A DNA stretch of 64,000 nt from the NCBI RefSeq assembly GCF_001458415.1, contig NZ_CYSD01000033.1, positions 62,001 through 126,000 of the forward strand, written 5' to 3'. How positions within the stretch are numbered: the stretch's first letter is position 1; every line of letters starts with the position of its first letter. Both the position numbers and the translations under genes were made by a program. Positions 8,543 through 18,116 of the stretch are shown here, one piece after another. The DNA comes from Tritonibacter multivorans (lineage in GTDB: Bacteria; Pseudomonadota; Alphaproteobacteria; Rhodobacterales; Rhodobacteraceae). The notes under the pieces were generated by a model. That model was not told the DNA's origin, searched no databases, and was given only the letters and a program-made list of their open reading frames with translations.

Positions 8543-8902
8543 GTGATTGATGACGACCAAAAGCAGCGCCTGGCGCAGCTGGAGGCCAAAATCGATGCGG
8601 CCAAGAAAGCCCAGGAACCTGAGCCTCCCAAGGAAACCCATTTTACCATGGCCAATATGGCCTGGCGGATGGTGACGGAATTGGTGGCCGGTCTGGTGAT
8701 CGGCCTTGGCATCGGATACGGGCTGGATGCTGTCTTTGGCACCATGCCGCTGTTTTTGGTGCTGTTTCTTTTGCTGGGTCTGGTTGCAGGCATCAATGTG
8801 ATGCTGCGCAGCGCCAAGGAGATCCAGGCAAAACAGATCGAAGCGGAGGCTGCTAAAGCCGAAGCGGACGCGCAGGAAGCGGAAAACGCGCCGCGCAAAT
8901 AA
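8543..8902 (+). CDS. atpI: ATP synthase protein I
   Basis: A 119-residue membrane protein that helps assemble the c-ring of F0. Two transmembrane segments lie at about residues 45-65 ([20 protein letters not shown]) and 69-90, flanked by a charged N-terminus and a long Ala/Glu/Lys-rich coiled tail. It starts with GTG after AGAGGACAG. It is the first gene of the F0 operon atpI-atpB-atpE-atpF'-atpF. The F1 genes are absent from the window, as expected in Rhodobacteraceae, where F0 and F1 operons are separate. Confidence 0.92.
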   Translation: MIDDDQKQRLAQLEAKIDAAKKAQEPEPPKETHFTMANMAWRMVTELVAGLVIGLGIGYGLDAVFGTMPLFLVLFLLLGLVAGINVMLRSAKEIQAKQIEAEAAKAEADAQEAENAPRK

Positions 8903-8999
8903 GAACAAGACCGGCAAGCCGGTCAGATGGAACTCGGTCAGGCCCCCTGACCACAGAGAGAAACCCGGGCGACGGTCCGGTGACAGGAGACGCAGACCG

Positions 9000-9803
9000 A
9001 TGGGCAAAATCTTCTTTTACGTAGCTCTGGCGCTTGTGCTCGTTTCGGGCCTGGTCTTTGCCCCCGAGCACGCAGGCCTTGCCATTCACCCGATGGACCA
9101 GTTCCAAGTGAAGCCGCTGTTTGGTGGCGACCACGTGGGCATGTTCACCGTCACCAACGTGACGCTGTGGATGCTGCTGGCAATTGTCGCGATCTTCGCG
9201 CTGCTGGTTCTGGGCTCTTCCCGCCGTGCCATTATCCCGTCGCGCGCACAGTCGGTTGCGGAGCTGGCCTATGGGTTCATCTACAAAATGGTTGAAGACG
9301 TCGCTGGCAAAGACGCCGTGAAGTTCTTCCCCTACATCATGACCCTGTTCATGTTCATCGTGACTGCCAACTTCCTTGGCCTGATCCCGATGTCCTTCAC
9401 CACCACCTCCCACTTCGCCGTGACCGGCGTGCTGGCTGTGGTCGTGTTCGTCGCAATCACCGTGACCGGCTTTGTGCTGCACGGCGCGAAATTCCTGGCC
9501 CTGTTCTGGGTTAGCTCCGCGCCGCTGGCCCTGCGTCCGATCCTGGCTGTGATCGAAGTTATTTCCTACTTCGTGCGCCCCGTGAGCCTTTGCATTCGTC
9601 TTGCAGGCAACATCATGGCGGGCCACGCGGTTCTGAAAGTGTTCGCTGGTTTTGCAGGGGCTCTGGGCTTTGCGTCCTTCCTGCCGATTTCCGCGATCAC
9701 CGCGTTCTACGCACTCGAGGTTCTCGTGGCCTTTATCCAGGCTTACGTGTTCACCATTCTGACCTGCGTCTATCTGAAAGACGCGCTGCACCCGTCCCAC
9801 TAA
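9000..9803 (+). CDS. atpB: ATP synthase F0 subunit a
   Basis: The proton-channel stator subunit of F0 in the inner membrane, 267 residues. The essential arginine facing the c-ring is R200 in [18 protein letters not shown], and [10 protein letters not shown] near the N-terminus is typical of the alphaproteobacterial form. There is a hydrophobic first segment ([17 protein letters not shown]) ahead of it. The start has CAGGAGACG upstream. It sits 97 bases after atpI and 61 before atpE. Confidence 0.96.
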   Translation: MGKIFFYVALALVLVSGLVFAPEHAGLAIHPMDQFQVKPLFGGDHVGMFTVTNVTLWMLLAIVAIFALLVLGSSRRAIIPSRAQSVAELAYGFIYKMVEDVAGKDAVKFFPYIMTLFMFIVTANFLGLIPMSFTTTSHFAVTGVLAVVVFVAITVTGFVLHGAKFLALFWVSSAPLALRPILAVIEVISYFVRPVSLCIRLAGNIMAGHAVLKVFAGFAGALGFASFLPISAITAFYALEVLVAFIQAYVFTILTCVYLKDALHPSH

Positions 9804-9864
9804 GGGACGGTCCTCGCAGGGTCCGAACAATCACTTCAACTTCCAATCGTAAGGAGAAATCACA

Positions 9865-10089
9865 ATGGAAGGCGATCTCGCATACATCGGCGCTGGCCTG
9901 GCTGGCATGGGTACTGGTATTGCTGCTCTGGGTGTTGGCAACGTTGCTGCTAACTTCCTGGCGGGCGCTCTGCGCAACCCCTCCGCGGCTGCTTCTCAGA
10001 CCGCAACCCTCTTCATCGGCATCGCGTTTGCAGAAGCTCTGGGCATCTTCTCGTTCCTGGTCGCTCTGCTGCTGATGTTCGCTGTCTAA
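9865..10089 (+). CDS. atpE: ATP synthase F0 subunit c
   Basis: A 74-residue hairpin of two helices that forms the rotor ring. The polar loop RNPS is at residues 37-40 and the proton-carrying carboxylate is E57 in [12 protein letters not shown]. The residues around E57 do not show the Na+-type pattern, so the ion is most likely H+. A strong AAGGAG precedes the ATG. It is followed by an intercistronic stem-loop (10117-10146), which may help keep subunit c output above that of the b subunits. Confidence 0.97.
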   Translation: MEGDLAYIGAGLAGMGTGIAALGVGNVAANFLAGALRNPSAAASQTATLFIGIAFAEALGIFSFLVALLLMFAV

Positions 10090-10116
10090 GACCTAGCGGA
10101 AACTTTATCCTTACGG

Positions 10117-10146
10117 CCGGGCAGGGCGGACATCTGTCCTGCCCGG
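10117..10146 (+). promoter_or_regulatory. Intercistronic stem-loop between atpE and atpF'
   Basis: Arms CCGGGCAGG (10117-10125) and CCTGCCCGG (10138-10146) pair perfectly, and the 12-base interval contains a further GACA/TGTC pairing. No T-run follows, so it looks like an mRNA-stabilising or processing hairpin rather than a terminator. Confidence 0.5.
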
Positions 10147-10175
10147 TGTAACGGCAAGTTCCATAGGAGGACGAC

Positions 10176-10721
10176 ATGGCATCTAATACGCATGACGCAG
10201 GTCATGGAGCTGCCGACGCGGCGCACGGTTCTTCCGGCATGCCGCAGCTGGACTTCTCGACCTACGGAAACCAGATCTTCTGGCTTCTGGTCACGCTTGT
10301 CGTGATCTACCTGATCCTGTCGCGCGTCGCGCTGCCCCGTATTGCAGCCATCCTGAACGAGCGTACAGGCACTATCACCAACGACCTCGCTGCGGCTGAA
10401 GATCTGAAAGCCAAAGCAGTTGAGGCCGAAAACGCCTATAACAAAGCGCTGGCCGACGCACGTGCCGAGGCGCAGCGTATCGCCGCGGAAACCCGCGCCG
10501 AGATCCAGAAAGACGTGGACGACGCCATTGCCAAAGCGGATGCGGACATCGCAGCCAAGGCAGCGGAATCTGAAGCGGCAATCGCTGAGATCAAGGCAGG
10601 CGCACTGGAGAGCATCAAGGCTGTCGCAACTGACACCGCCGGTGCCCTGGTCGAAGCCCTGGGTGGCAAAGACGATGCAGAGGCTGTTCAGGCCGCTGTT
10701 AGCAAACGGATGGAGGGCTAA
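10176..10721 (+). CDS. atpF': ATP synthase F0 subunit b'
   Basis: The second b-type stator subunit found in alphaproteobacteria and cyanobacteria, 181 residues. A His/Ala-rich N-terminus precedes one transmembrane helix (about residues 31-50, [20 protein letters not shown]). A long Ala/Glu/Lys coiled coil that reaches up to F1 follows. AGGAGGACG lies before the ATG. Four bases separate its stop from atpF. Having paired b' and b genes matches a heterodimeric stalk. Confidence 0.94.
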   Translation: MASNTHDAGHGAADAAHGSSGMPQLDFSTYGNQIFWLLVTLVVIYLILSRVALPRIAAILNERTGTITNDLAAAEDLKAKAVEAENAYNKALADARAEAQRIAAETRAEIQKDVDDAIAKADADIAAKAAESEAAIAEIKAGALESIKAVATDTAGALVEALGGKDDAEAVQAAVSKRMEG

Positions 10722-10725
10722 GACC

Positions 10726-11283
10726 ATGCGCGCATTTACTGCTGTTGCTCTGACCCTCGGTTCCGCTGCTCCGGCTTTCGCAGCCGGTGGCGGTGCGAAC
10801 CTCGGTAACACCGACTTCGTTGTCATCCTCGCCTTTGTGCTGTTCATCGGGATCCTTTTGTACGCAAAAGTCCCGGCGATGATCGGCAAACTGCTGGATG
10901 ACCGCGCCGAGACCATCAAGAACGAGCTGGAAGAAGCCCGCGCCCTGCGCGAGGAAGCACAGACCGTTCTGGCTGACTACGAACGCAAGCAGCAAGAAGT
11001 CAAAGAGCAGGCCGAGCGCATTGTCGCAAACGCCCGCGACGAGGCGAACGCTGCTGCGGCGCAGGCCAAAGCTGATCTGGAAACCTCCATTGCACGTCGC
11101 CTGGCGGCTGCAGCGGATCAAATCCAGGCTGCCGAAGCTTCTGCTGTGAAAGAAGTTCGTGACCGCGCCATTACCATTGCTGTGGAAGTTGCCGATCAGG
11201 TTGTTTCCAAGCAGATGACTGCGACTGAGGCAAACAAGCTGATCGACGCAGCCATTCAGGACGTGGACGCGAAACTGCACTGA
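10726..11283 (+). CDS. atpF: ATP synthase F0 subunit b
   Basis: The stator b subunit, 185 residues. It has an N-terminal signal-like segment (AFTAVALTLGSAAPAFAA), then a membrane helix (FVVILAFVLFIGILLYAKVP) and a long amphipathic coiled coil, RAETIKNELEEARALREEAQ onward. A frame in another phase runs longer through this region, but codon use and family match fix this frame and the ATG at 10726. It is the last gene before a strong terminator, ending the F0 operon. Confidence 0.94.
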   Translation: MRAFTAVALTLGSAAPAFAAGGGANLGNTDFVVILAFVLFIGILLYAKVPAMIGKLLDDRAETIKNELEEARALREEAQTVLADYERKQQEVKEQAERIVANARDEANAAAAQAKADLETSIARRLAAAADQIQAAEASAVKEVRDRAITIAVEVADQVVSKQMTATEANKLIDAAIQDVDAKLH

Positions 11284-11310
11284 TCCGCAGCTTCGTTTCA
11301 GACCTAAAAG

Positions 11311-11342
11311 GAACCCGGCCACGCGCCGGGTTCTTTTGTTTT
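11311..11342 (+). terminator. Intrinsic terminator of the F0 ATP synthase operon
   Basis: A perfect 9-bp GC-rich stem, GAACCCGGC / GCCGGGTTC, with a 5-base loop is followed by TTTTGTTTT. It lies 27 bases past the atpF stop. Confidence 0.9.
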
Positions 11343-11469
11343 GGACGGGTCGCTTTGTAACGCCCTTGCGAAGTTTTTGTGAAGTTGTCTTTGACTTACC
11401 CGACATGTGCAGACTGTTAACGTGCGTTGTGGCATAGCCACGGAGATTAAATTGCCGTGAGGGCAGGCG

Positions 11470-12309
11470 ATGCTGCACGACCTAAACCTATCCGCATCCA
11501 AACATCAGGCGACGTCCCAGACCGCCGAGGGCACACCGTCAGCGGTGCCGACGATGATGTCGGTGCGGAACCTGTCGTTGCGCTCGCAGGGGAAGGCTGT
11601 TGTCGACACTATCAGCTTCGACCTTCACCGGGACGAGGTGCTTGCGTTTATTGGCCGCTCTGGCAGCGGGAAGTCTGCGTTGCTGCGCAGTCTGGTGCGG
11701 ATGGAAAAACTGGGCCGCAACCCTCAGCGCAGCGGGGAAATCCTGTTTGGCGGCCAAGACCTGATGCGGCCTGATGCGGATCTGCCTCTGGTGCGGCGAC
11801 AGGTGGCGTTGATTGCCCAAGAAACCAATCCGTTTCCAATGTCGATCTGGGACAATATCGCCTATGGGCTGAAACTGCACCGTTTGGTCAGCACCAAGGG
11901 TTTGATGGCCGAGCGTATTGAACAGGCGCTGCGCCGGGCACGGCTGTGGGATGCGGTCAAAGATCAGCTTCACAAGACTCAGGGCACTTCCCTGCCGGGG
12001 CCACAGCGTCGCCAGCTGTGTATTGCACGCGCTTTGGCGCTTGATCCTCAAATCATGCTGTTTGACCGGCCCAGCAGCGCAGGGGACCGGATGAGCTTTA
12101 CGCTCACGCAGGAAATTGTCACCGAACTTCGCAAGACCACGTCGATTGTTCTGGTGGCCCATTCGCTGGAAAACGCTGCCCATCTTGCGGATCGAGTCGC
12201 CTTTGTCGATCAGGGCCGCATTGTCGAACTCGACACCGCCGAGATGATCTTTACCAATGCAATGGAGCCGGAAACGCGGGCGTTTCTGGAGCAATCTACC
12301 TATATGTAA
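11470..12309 (+). CDS. PstB-like ABC ATPase with degraded catalytic motifs
   Basis: A 279-residue ATP-binding-cassette protein closest in pattern to the phosphate importer ATPase PstB (NPFPMSIWDNIAYG after the Q-loop). Walker A is intact (GRSGSGKS, residues 62-69) and so are the Q-loop Q117 and H-loop H231. However, the signature is LPGPQ instead of LSGGQ (residues 175-179), Walker B ends LFDR so that R200 replaces the catalytic Glu, and the D-loop reads SAGD. An extra N-terminal 30 residues precede the fold. No permease or binding protein is near. It may bind ATP but hydrolyse it poorly, so a regulatory role or a decaying paralogue are both possible. Confidence 0.75.
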   Translation: MLHDLNLSASKHQATSQTAEGTPSAVPTMMSVRNLSLRSQGKAVVDTISFDLHRDEVLAFIGRSGSGKSALLRSLVRMEKLGRNPQRSGEILFGGQDLMRPDADLPLVRRQVALIAQETNPFPMSIWDNIAYGLKLHRLVSTKGLMAERIEQALRRARLWDAVKDQLHKTQGTSLPGPQRRQLCIARALALDPQIMLFDRPSSAGDRMSFTLTQEIVTELRKTTSIVLVAHSLENAAHLADRVAFVDQGRIVELDTAEMIFTNAMEPETRAFLEQSTYM

Positions 12310-12321
12310 GTGCTGAGCCCC

Positions 12322-13092
12322 CTAGCTGCGGGTCTTTTCGCGCTCGAGCCGCTGGCGGGCGACCTCGACATTGCGTTCGGCGCGGATCTGCGCCTCTAGG
12401 GCGGCGCGCACGTAATCCAGATGCGCCTCAACGGCGGCGCGGGCGCCTGCCGGATCGCGGGCCTGAATGGCGCTGTTGATGGCCCGGTGCTGATCCAGAA
12501 GCGCGGCGTGGGTTGTGTGTTGCTGAAACATGATCTGGCGATTGTAAAACACGCCGTTGCGCAGCATGTCGAACATGGACCGCATCATATGCAGCATCAC
12601 CACATTGTGGCTGGCATCCAGAATGGCAGAATGAAACTGCGCGTCCAGTTCGGCCGCGGTGTCGGACACCGAAGGATCGCCTGCGACTTTCATCTTGTTA
12701 AAGATATGCTGGATCACCTGAAGGTCTTCGTCTGACCCAAGGCGCGCCGCGCGCTCTGCGGCCAGCCCTTCCATGTCGCGGCGAAACGCGAGATAGTCAA
12801 ACACCGCTTCTTCGTCGCTGCCAAAGAGTTCGATCAGCGCAGGCGAAAACGCCGATCCCAGAACATCGGCCACAAACACTCCGGCGCCCGCGCGCGAGGC
12901 CAAAAGCCCACGCTCTTGCAACTCGGACAGGGCATCGCGCAGCGAGGGGCGGGAGACCCCCAGCCGGTCCGCCAGTTCCCGTTCGGAGGGCAGGCGCTCT
13001 CCGGGGTTCAGAATGCCGCGCAGGATCAGTTTTTCGATCTGGCGCACAACAGCAGCGGAGAGCTTCTCGGGGTGGACTTTCTGGAAGGGCAT
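12322..13092 (-). CDS. GntR-family (FadR subfamily) transcriptional regulator
   Basis: A 256-residue regulator. The winged helix is clear (PGERLPSERELADRLGVSRP, then LRDALSELQERGLL), and the C-terminal all-helical FCD domain holds the usual metal/ligand residues in DAQFHSAI and HMMRSMFDMLR. The best start is the ATG at 13092 (MPFQKVHPEKLS), the common N-terminus of PdhR/LldR-like members; the frame continues to 13152. It is divergent from a PLP aminotransferase gene and is a likely regulator of it. The ligand may be an organic acid. Confidence 0.88.
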   Translation of the reverse strand: MPFQKVHPEKLSAAVVRQIEKLILRGILNPGERLPSERELADRLGVSRPSLRDALSELQERGLLASRAGAGVFVADVLGSAFSPALIELFGSDEEAVFDYLAFRRDMEGLAAERAARLGSDEDLQVIQHIFNKMKVAGDPSVSDTAAELDAQFHSAILDASHNVVMLHMMRSMFDMLRNGVFYNRQIMFQQHTTHAALLDQHRAINSAIQARDPAGARAAVEAHLDYVRAALEAQIRAERNVEVARQRLEREKTRS

Positions 13093-13175
13093 GCGGGGCC
13101 TGCGGTGTTGAATTGGTAAATTCATATGACCACGCGCAGGTGGGAGGCGCAAGACCGGGCGGAAAATTGCGAGGG

Positions 13176-13221
13176 ACTATAGGTCATAGTTATTGACATT
13201 ATTTTCGCACCGGATAAGTGT
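13176..13221 (+). promoter_or_regulatory. Candidate operator and promoter between gntR and aminotransferase genes
   Basis: ACTAT-AGGTC-ATAGT forms a short inverted repeat at 13176-13190, directly followed by TTGACA at 13193 with a weak AT-rich -10 region near 13213-13221. The overlap would let the divergent GntR regulator block the aminotransferase promoter. This is a sequence-based guess. Confidence 0.3.
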
Positions 13222-13242
13222 CAGCTCAAGATGCGCAAGGAA

Positions 13243-14463
13243 ATGACCCAAATGACGACTCAAATGAAATTTGCCGCAAGAATGGACCGCATGAAGGCAT
13301 CGGAAATTCGCGAGCTGCTGAAATTGCTGGAGCAGCCGGGGATGTTGTCTTTTGCTGGCGGGATCCCGGATCCGGCGCTGTTTCCGGCAGATCGCTTTGC
13401 CGAGGCCTATGCCGACGCGCTGTCGCCCGCGCGGCAGGCGCAGGCGTTGCAGTATTCTGTCAGCGAAGGCTATCTGCCGCTGCGGGACTGGATTGCGGGG
13501 CGAATGGCGGGGTTGGGCATTCCCTGCGGGCCGGAAAATATCCTCATCACGTCTGGATCGCAGCAGGCGCTGGACTATCTGGGCAAGCTGTTCCTGTCGC
13601 CCGGCGACACGGCGTTGGTGCAATGGCCGACCTACCTGGGGGCGCTGGCGGCGTTCAACGCCTATGAGCCGCGGTACGAGCGGTTGGAGATCAACGACAA
13701 TCGCCCAGCGGCAGAAATCACCGCAGCAGCTGGGGACGGTGCGGTGAAATTCGCTTATCTGAGCCCGGATTTCGCCAACCCCACCGGGCGCACCGTGGAC
13801 CGGGCCGGGCGCGCGGCGCTGTTGGCGCGGGCCGAGGAGCTGGACTGCGCGATCATTGAAGACGCCGCCTATCAGGGCTTGCGCTATGAGGGCGAAGAGG
13901 TACCGCCGATCCTTGCGCTGGAACTGACGCAGAAGGGCGATCTGGATGCCTGCCGCACGATCTATTGTGGGTCGTTTTCGAAAACCCTGTCACCGGGCCT
14001 GCGCGTGGGCTGGGTGGTGGCCGGAGCCGAAGTGATTTCGCGTCTTGTCTTGATGAAACAGGCGGCAGACCTGCATTCGTCGACCATCAATCAGATGGCC
14101 ATTCATCAGGTCGCAAAGGCCGGGTTCGACGCCCATGTGAGCGGCTTGCGTGCGGTCTATGGCCGTCGTCGCGATGCGATGCTGCGAGCCCTCGCAGCCG
14201 AGATGCCCGAAGGCGTGGAATGGACCCGGCCCGAAGGGGGCATGTTTGTCTGGCTGACCCTGCCCGAGAGGGTGAGCGGCGCATTTTTGCTTGAACAATC
14301 AATTGCGAAGGAAAAGCTCGCTTTTGTGCCCGGACAGGCCTTTTTCGCCGATGGAACCGGTGGTAATAGCCTGCGCCTGAGCTTCTCGAACAGTTCCGAG
14401 GCCCAAATCGCAGAAGGAATCGCCCGTTTGGGCCGGGTTCTGCGGCAGGCTTTGGGGGAGTAG
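13243..14463 (+). CDS. PLP-dependent aminotransferase class I (2-aminoadipate/LysN-like)
   Basis: A fold-type I aminotransferase of about 406 residues. The PLP lysine is in CGSFSKTLSPGLRVGW; SPDFANPTGR and IIEDAAYQGLRYEG give the Asn and Asp/Tyr cofactor contacts. The N-terminus MLSFAGGIPDPALFP matches the MocR-like/LysN group that transfers amino groups of aromatic amino acids, 2-aminoadipate or similar substrates. There are three closely spaced ATGs (13231, 13243, 13252); the last has AAGGAA at a good distance. Its divergent GntR neighbour suggests substrate-induced expression. Confidence 0.85.
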   Translation: MTQMTTQMKFAARMDRMKASEIRELLKLLEQPGMLSFAGGIPDPALFPADRFAEAYADALSPARQAQALQYSVSEGYLPLRDWIAGRMAGLGIPCGPENILITSGSQQALDYLGKLFLSPGDTALVQWPTYLGALAAFNAYEPRYERLEINDNRPAAEITAAAGDGAVKFAYLSPDFANPTGRTVDRAGRAALLARAEELDCAIIEDAAYQGLRYEGEEVPPILALELTQKGDLDACRTIYCGSFSKTLSPGLRVGWVVAGAEVISRLVLMKQAADLHSSTINQMAIHQVAKAGFDAHVSGLRAVYGRRRDAMLRALAAEMPEGVEWTRPEGGMFVWLTLPERVSGAFLLEQSIAKEKLAFVPGQAFFADGTGGNSLRLSFSNSSEAQIAEGIARLGRVLRQALGE

Positions 14464-14585
14464 TAGTGTCCCACAAGATTTGGTGGTAGAGAGGCGCGGG
14501 CGTGGTCTATCTGGGGTTCTCCAGTTGACTCATCACAAAATAATGACCGACACTCTCGGCCACGGAATCATGAAAAGGGGCGAAG

Positions 14586-17500
14586 TTGCGCTTTTCCAAA
14601 CTCAGGCTCAATGGCTTTAAGAGCTTTGTTGACCCCACCGACCTGCTGATCGCGGACGGTCTGACCGGTGTGGTCGGACCCAATGGCTGCGGCAAGTCGA
14701 ACCTTCTGGAGGCCCTGCGCTGGGTCATGGGCGAAACCCGCGCCAAGGCGATGCGCGGCGGCGGCATGGAAGATGTGATCTTTGCGGGCACCGATACGCG
14801 GCCTGCGCGCAACTTTGCCGAAGTGAGCCTGCTGCTGGACAACTCGGAACGGCTGGCGCCATCGGGGTTTAACGAGGCTGATACGCTCGACATTACCCGC
14901 CGGATCACCCGCGATGTGGGATCGGCCTATAAGGCCAACGCCAAAGATGTGCGGGCGCGCGATGTGCAGATGCTGTTTGCCGATGCCTCGACGGGGGCGC
15001 ATTCGCCTGCATTGGTCCGTCAGGGCCAGATTGCGGAGCTGATCAACGCCAAACCCAAAGCGCGCCGCCGTATTTTGGAAGAAGCCGCCGGGATCTCGGG
15101 CCTGTATCAACGCCGCCACGAAGCAGAGCTGAAGCTGAAGAACACCGAAGCCAACCTGCTGCGCGTCGACGATGTGATCGAACAGCTGGCCAGCCAGCTT
15201 GCGACGCTTGCACGCCAGGCGCGTCAGGCAAAACGCTACCGCGAGATCGGTGAACAGCTGCGCCACGCCGAAGGCATGCTGTTGTATCGCCGCTGGCGCG
15301 AGGCGGATGCGGCCCGTGTGACCCATGAAGACGACCTGAACCTGCGCGTGACCCAAGCCGCCAAAGCCGAGGCGCTGGCCCGTGCCGCGGCCGCGCAACG
15401 CGCCGAGGTTGAAGAAAACCTGCCGCCCCTGCGCGAAGAAGAAGCCGTGGCGGTCGCCATTCTGGAACGTCTGGTGATGCAGCGCGACGCCCTTGGGGAT
15501 CGCGAGGCACAGGCGCGCCAGACCATCGAACGACTGACCCATCGCGTCACGCAGCTGGGGCTGGATATCGACCGCGAAAAGGGCCTGAACCGGGACGCGG
15601 GCGAAAGCATTGAACGTCTGGAATGGGAACGTCGGGAGCTGCTGAAGGCCTCGGATGGGCACGAAGACCGCTTGGACGAAGCCGCCGAGACCGCGAAAGA
15701 CTCTGCCGCCATTCTGGAGCAGGGCGAAGACCATCTGGCGCAGGTGACCGAGGAGGTTGCGCGTCTGGCTGCCCGTCACCAATCCGCACAGCGTCAGGTC
15801 GAAGACTGCCAGCGCGCGTTGGATCGTGCCGCCAGTGAAGGGGCGAAATCCCGTGTCGCCGCAGGCGAGGCCCGCAACGCGCTGAAAGAGGCCGAAGTGC
15901 GGTTCAAAGACGCCGCCGCTGCCGAAGAAGAAGCCCGCGAGGCTGCGGATCTGGCCGAAGAGGCGCTGGCCGAAGTAGATGAGCTGCGCACCGAAACTCA
16001 GGCTCAGGAATCCGAGGCCCGCGCGCAGCGGTCCGAGGCAGAAGGCGCGCTTGGGGCCCTGCGGGCCGAAGTCACCGCGCTGGCGAAGCTGGTGGAACGC
16101 GATGCCTCGGAAGGGGCGCAGGTTCTGGATGCGCTGCAGGTGACACCGGGCTACGAGAAGGCGCTGGGGGCGGCCCTGTCCGATGACCTTCGCGCGCCGC
16201 TGGCCGAAGAAGATGGGCCCTCAGGCTGGCTGGAACTGGCAGCCTATGATCGCGCGGTGGCGCTGGATGTGGCCCTGCCTGCGGGCGTGGAGCCGCTGGC
16301 GAAATATGTCGATGGCCCGGATGCCCTGGCGCGTCGCATGGCGCAGATTGGCATTGTGCCAGGCGACAAGGCGGCCGAATTGCACGAAAAACTGTTGCCC
16401 GGTCAGCGTCTTGTGACGCTGGAGGGCGATCTGTGGCGTTGGGATGGCTACCGCGCCTGGGCCGAAGATGCGCCCTCCGCCGCAGCGATGCGTTTGGAAC
16501 AGATCAACCGTCTGGAAGCGCTGAAGCAGGAGCTGACCCATCTGGAGGCCCGCGCGGCGGGTGCACGGGACGCTCACGAACTGCTGTCGCGCCGCCTGAA
16601 AGAGGTGAGCGAAGCCGACCAAGCCGCCCGTCAGGCTCGCCGTTTGGCGGATCAGCGGGTTGCCGATGCGGCCCGCGCGCTCAGCCGGGCAGAAGCCGAC
16701 CGCAACCTTGCCGATGGCAAGCTGGAGTCCCTGTCGATTGCTGTGGCGCGTCACAACGAGGACGCGGAAACCGCGCAGGCGCGTCTGGACGAGGCACTGG
16801 AAACCGCAGATGGTCTGGGCGATCTGGATGCGGCCCGCGCCAAGGTCGAAGACATCAAACAATCGGTGGAAGCCGCGCGGATCACCATGATGAGCCACCG
16901 TTCGGCTCTGGATGAACTGCGCCGCACCGGTGAGGCGCGCGTCGGGCGCAGCCAGATGGTGACCAAGGAACTGTCGGGTTGGCGTCACCGTCTGGAATCT
17001 GCGGATCGTCGCATCAAGGAACTGATTGAACGGCGCGAACTGTCCAATGAGGAGCTGGAAGAGGCCTCCATGATCCCGGCGGAAATCGCCGAAACCCGCG
17101 AAGAACTGGCCGAGCAGCTGACAGACGCGCAGCTGCGCAAGTCGGCGGCCACCGATGCACTGGCCGCCAGCGAAGCGCAGGTGCGCGAAGCCGCAGGTCG
17201 CGAACGCGAGGCCGAAAAGCTGGCCTCGGACGCGCGCGAAGCCCGTGCCCGTTGCGAAGCGCTCGCGGATGCGGCGCGGGATGCGGTGTCTACGGCTGCG
17301 GCGCGTATTGACGAAGTGCAGCAGATGGAACCTGACGCGCTGCTCAAACATCTGGGCGTGTCGGAAGACGCGCTGCCGCGGCTCGAAGATCTGGAAGCCG
17401 AGGTCAACAAGCACAAGCGCCAGCGTGATGCGCTTGGCGCGGTGAACCTGCGGGCCGAAGAAGATGCAAAAGCGCTGAAGGAAGAACACGACACGCTGGT

Positions 17501-18053
17501 TGCGGAAAAGACCGATCTGGAAGCGGCCGTGAAGACCCTGCGCAGCGGCATTGCCAGCCTGAACCGCGAGGGCCGCGAACGTCTTCTGACGGCCTTTGAT
17601 CAGGTGAACAGCTCCTTTGCGATGCTGTTCAAACATCTGTTTGGCGGCGGTGAGGCCAATCTGGTCATGGTCGAAAGCGACGATCCGCTGGATGCGGGGC
17701 TGGAGATCATGTGCCAGCCGCCGGGCAAGAAGCTGTCGACCCTGTCGCTGCTGTCCGGGGGGGAGCAGACGCTGACGGCCATGGCCTTGATCTTTGCGGT
17801 GTTCCTGTCGAACCCGGCGCCGATCTGTGTGCTGGACGAGGTCGACGCGCCGCTGGATGACGCCAATGTCACCCGCTTCTGCGATCTCTTGGACGAGATG
17901 TGCCGCCAGACGGACACCCGGTTCCTGATCATCACCCACCATGCGGTGACCATGGCGCGGATGGACCGTCTGTTTGGTGTGACCATGCAGGAAAAAGGCG
18001 TGAGCCAGCTGGTCTCGGTTGATCTTAAAAAAGCAGAGGCCATGGTCGCCTAA
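14586..18053 (+). CDS. smc: Chromosome segregation protein SMC
   Basis: The condensin ATPase that, with ScpA and ScpB, loops and organises the chromosome. At 1155 residues it has the normal length. The N-terminal P-loop is GPNGCGKSN (residues 31-39), two long Ala/Glu/Arg coiled coils surround a hinge at about residues 510-660, and the C-terminus carries the signature LSLLSGGEQTL and Walker B ICVLDEVDAPLDD. A TTG at 14586 is the only start giving the standard MRFSKLRLNGFKSF N-terminus, with AAGGGG just upstream. scpA/scpB are not nearby. Confidence 0.96.
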   Translation: MRFSKLRLNGFKSFVDPTDLLIADGLTGVVGPNGCGKSNLLEALRWVMGETRAKAMRGGGMEDVIFAGTDTRPARNFAEVSLLLDNSERLAPSGFNEADTLDITRRITRDVGSAYKANAKDVRARDVQMLFADASTGAHSPALVRQGQIAELINAKPKARRRILEEAAGISGLYQRRHEAELKLKNTEANLLRVDDVIEQLASQLATLARQARQAKRYREIGEQLRHAEGMLLYRRWREADAARVTHEDDLNLRVTQAAKAEALARAAAAQRAEVEENLPPLREEEAVAVAILERLVMQRDALGDREAQARQTIERLTHRVTQLGLDIDREKGLNRDAGESIERLEWERRELLKASDGHEDRLDEAAETAKDSAAILEQGEDHLAQVTEEVARLAARHQSAQRQVEDCQRALDRAASEGAKSRVAAGEARNALKEAEVRFKDAAAAEEEAREAADLAEEALAEVDELRTETQAQESEARAQRSEAEGALGALRAEVTALAKLVERDASEGAQVLDALQVTPGYEKALGAALSDDLRAPLAEEDGPSGWLELAAYDRAVALDVALPAGVEPLAKYVDGPDALARRMAQIGIVPGDKAAELHEKLLPGQRLVTLEGDLWRWDGYRAWAEDAPSAAAMRLEQINRLEALKQELTHLEARAAGARDAHELLSRRLKEVSEADQAARQARRLADQRVADAARALSRAEADRNLADGKLESLSIAVARHNEDAETAQARLDEALETADGLGDLDAARAKVEDIKQSVEAARITMMSHRSALDELRRTGEARVGRSQMVTKELSGWRHRLESADRRIKELIERRELSNEELEEASMIPAEIAETREELAEQLTDAQLRKSAATDALAASEAQVREAAGREREAEKLASDAREARARCEALADAARDAVSTAAARIDEVQQMEPDALLKHLGVSEDALPRLEDLEAEVNKHKRQRDALGAVNLRAEEDAKALKEEHDTLVAEKTDLEAAVKTLRSGIASLNREGRERLLTAFDQVNSSFAMLFKHLFGGGEANLVMVESDDPLDAGLEIMCQPPGKKLSTLSLLSGGEQTLTAMALIFAVFLSNPAPICVLDEVDAPLDDANVTRFCDLLDEMCRQTDTRFLIITHHAVTMARMDRLFGVTMQEKGVSQLVSVDLKKAEAMVA

Positions 18054-18080
18054 GACCCGCCACCGCTGTCGAAAACGTGA

Positions 18081-18114
18081 GCCCCACCTTCGCCAAAGCG
18101 CGCTAGGGTGGGGC
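18081..18114 (+). promoter_or_regulatory. Stem-loop covering the ribosome site of the next gene
   Basis: GCCCCACC (18081-18088) can pair with GGTGGGGC (18107-18114). The right arm contains the GGTGGGG that would serve as ribosome-binding site for the ATG at 18117. The hairpin could mask translation or simply terminate smc, though no T-run is present. Confidence 0.4.
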
Positions 18115-18116
18115 TT

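Noticed and set aside
16221-17942. 573-codon open frame antisense to smc
   Set aside because: Mirrors the coiled-coil codons of SMC; no start signal or recognisable domain.
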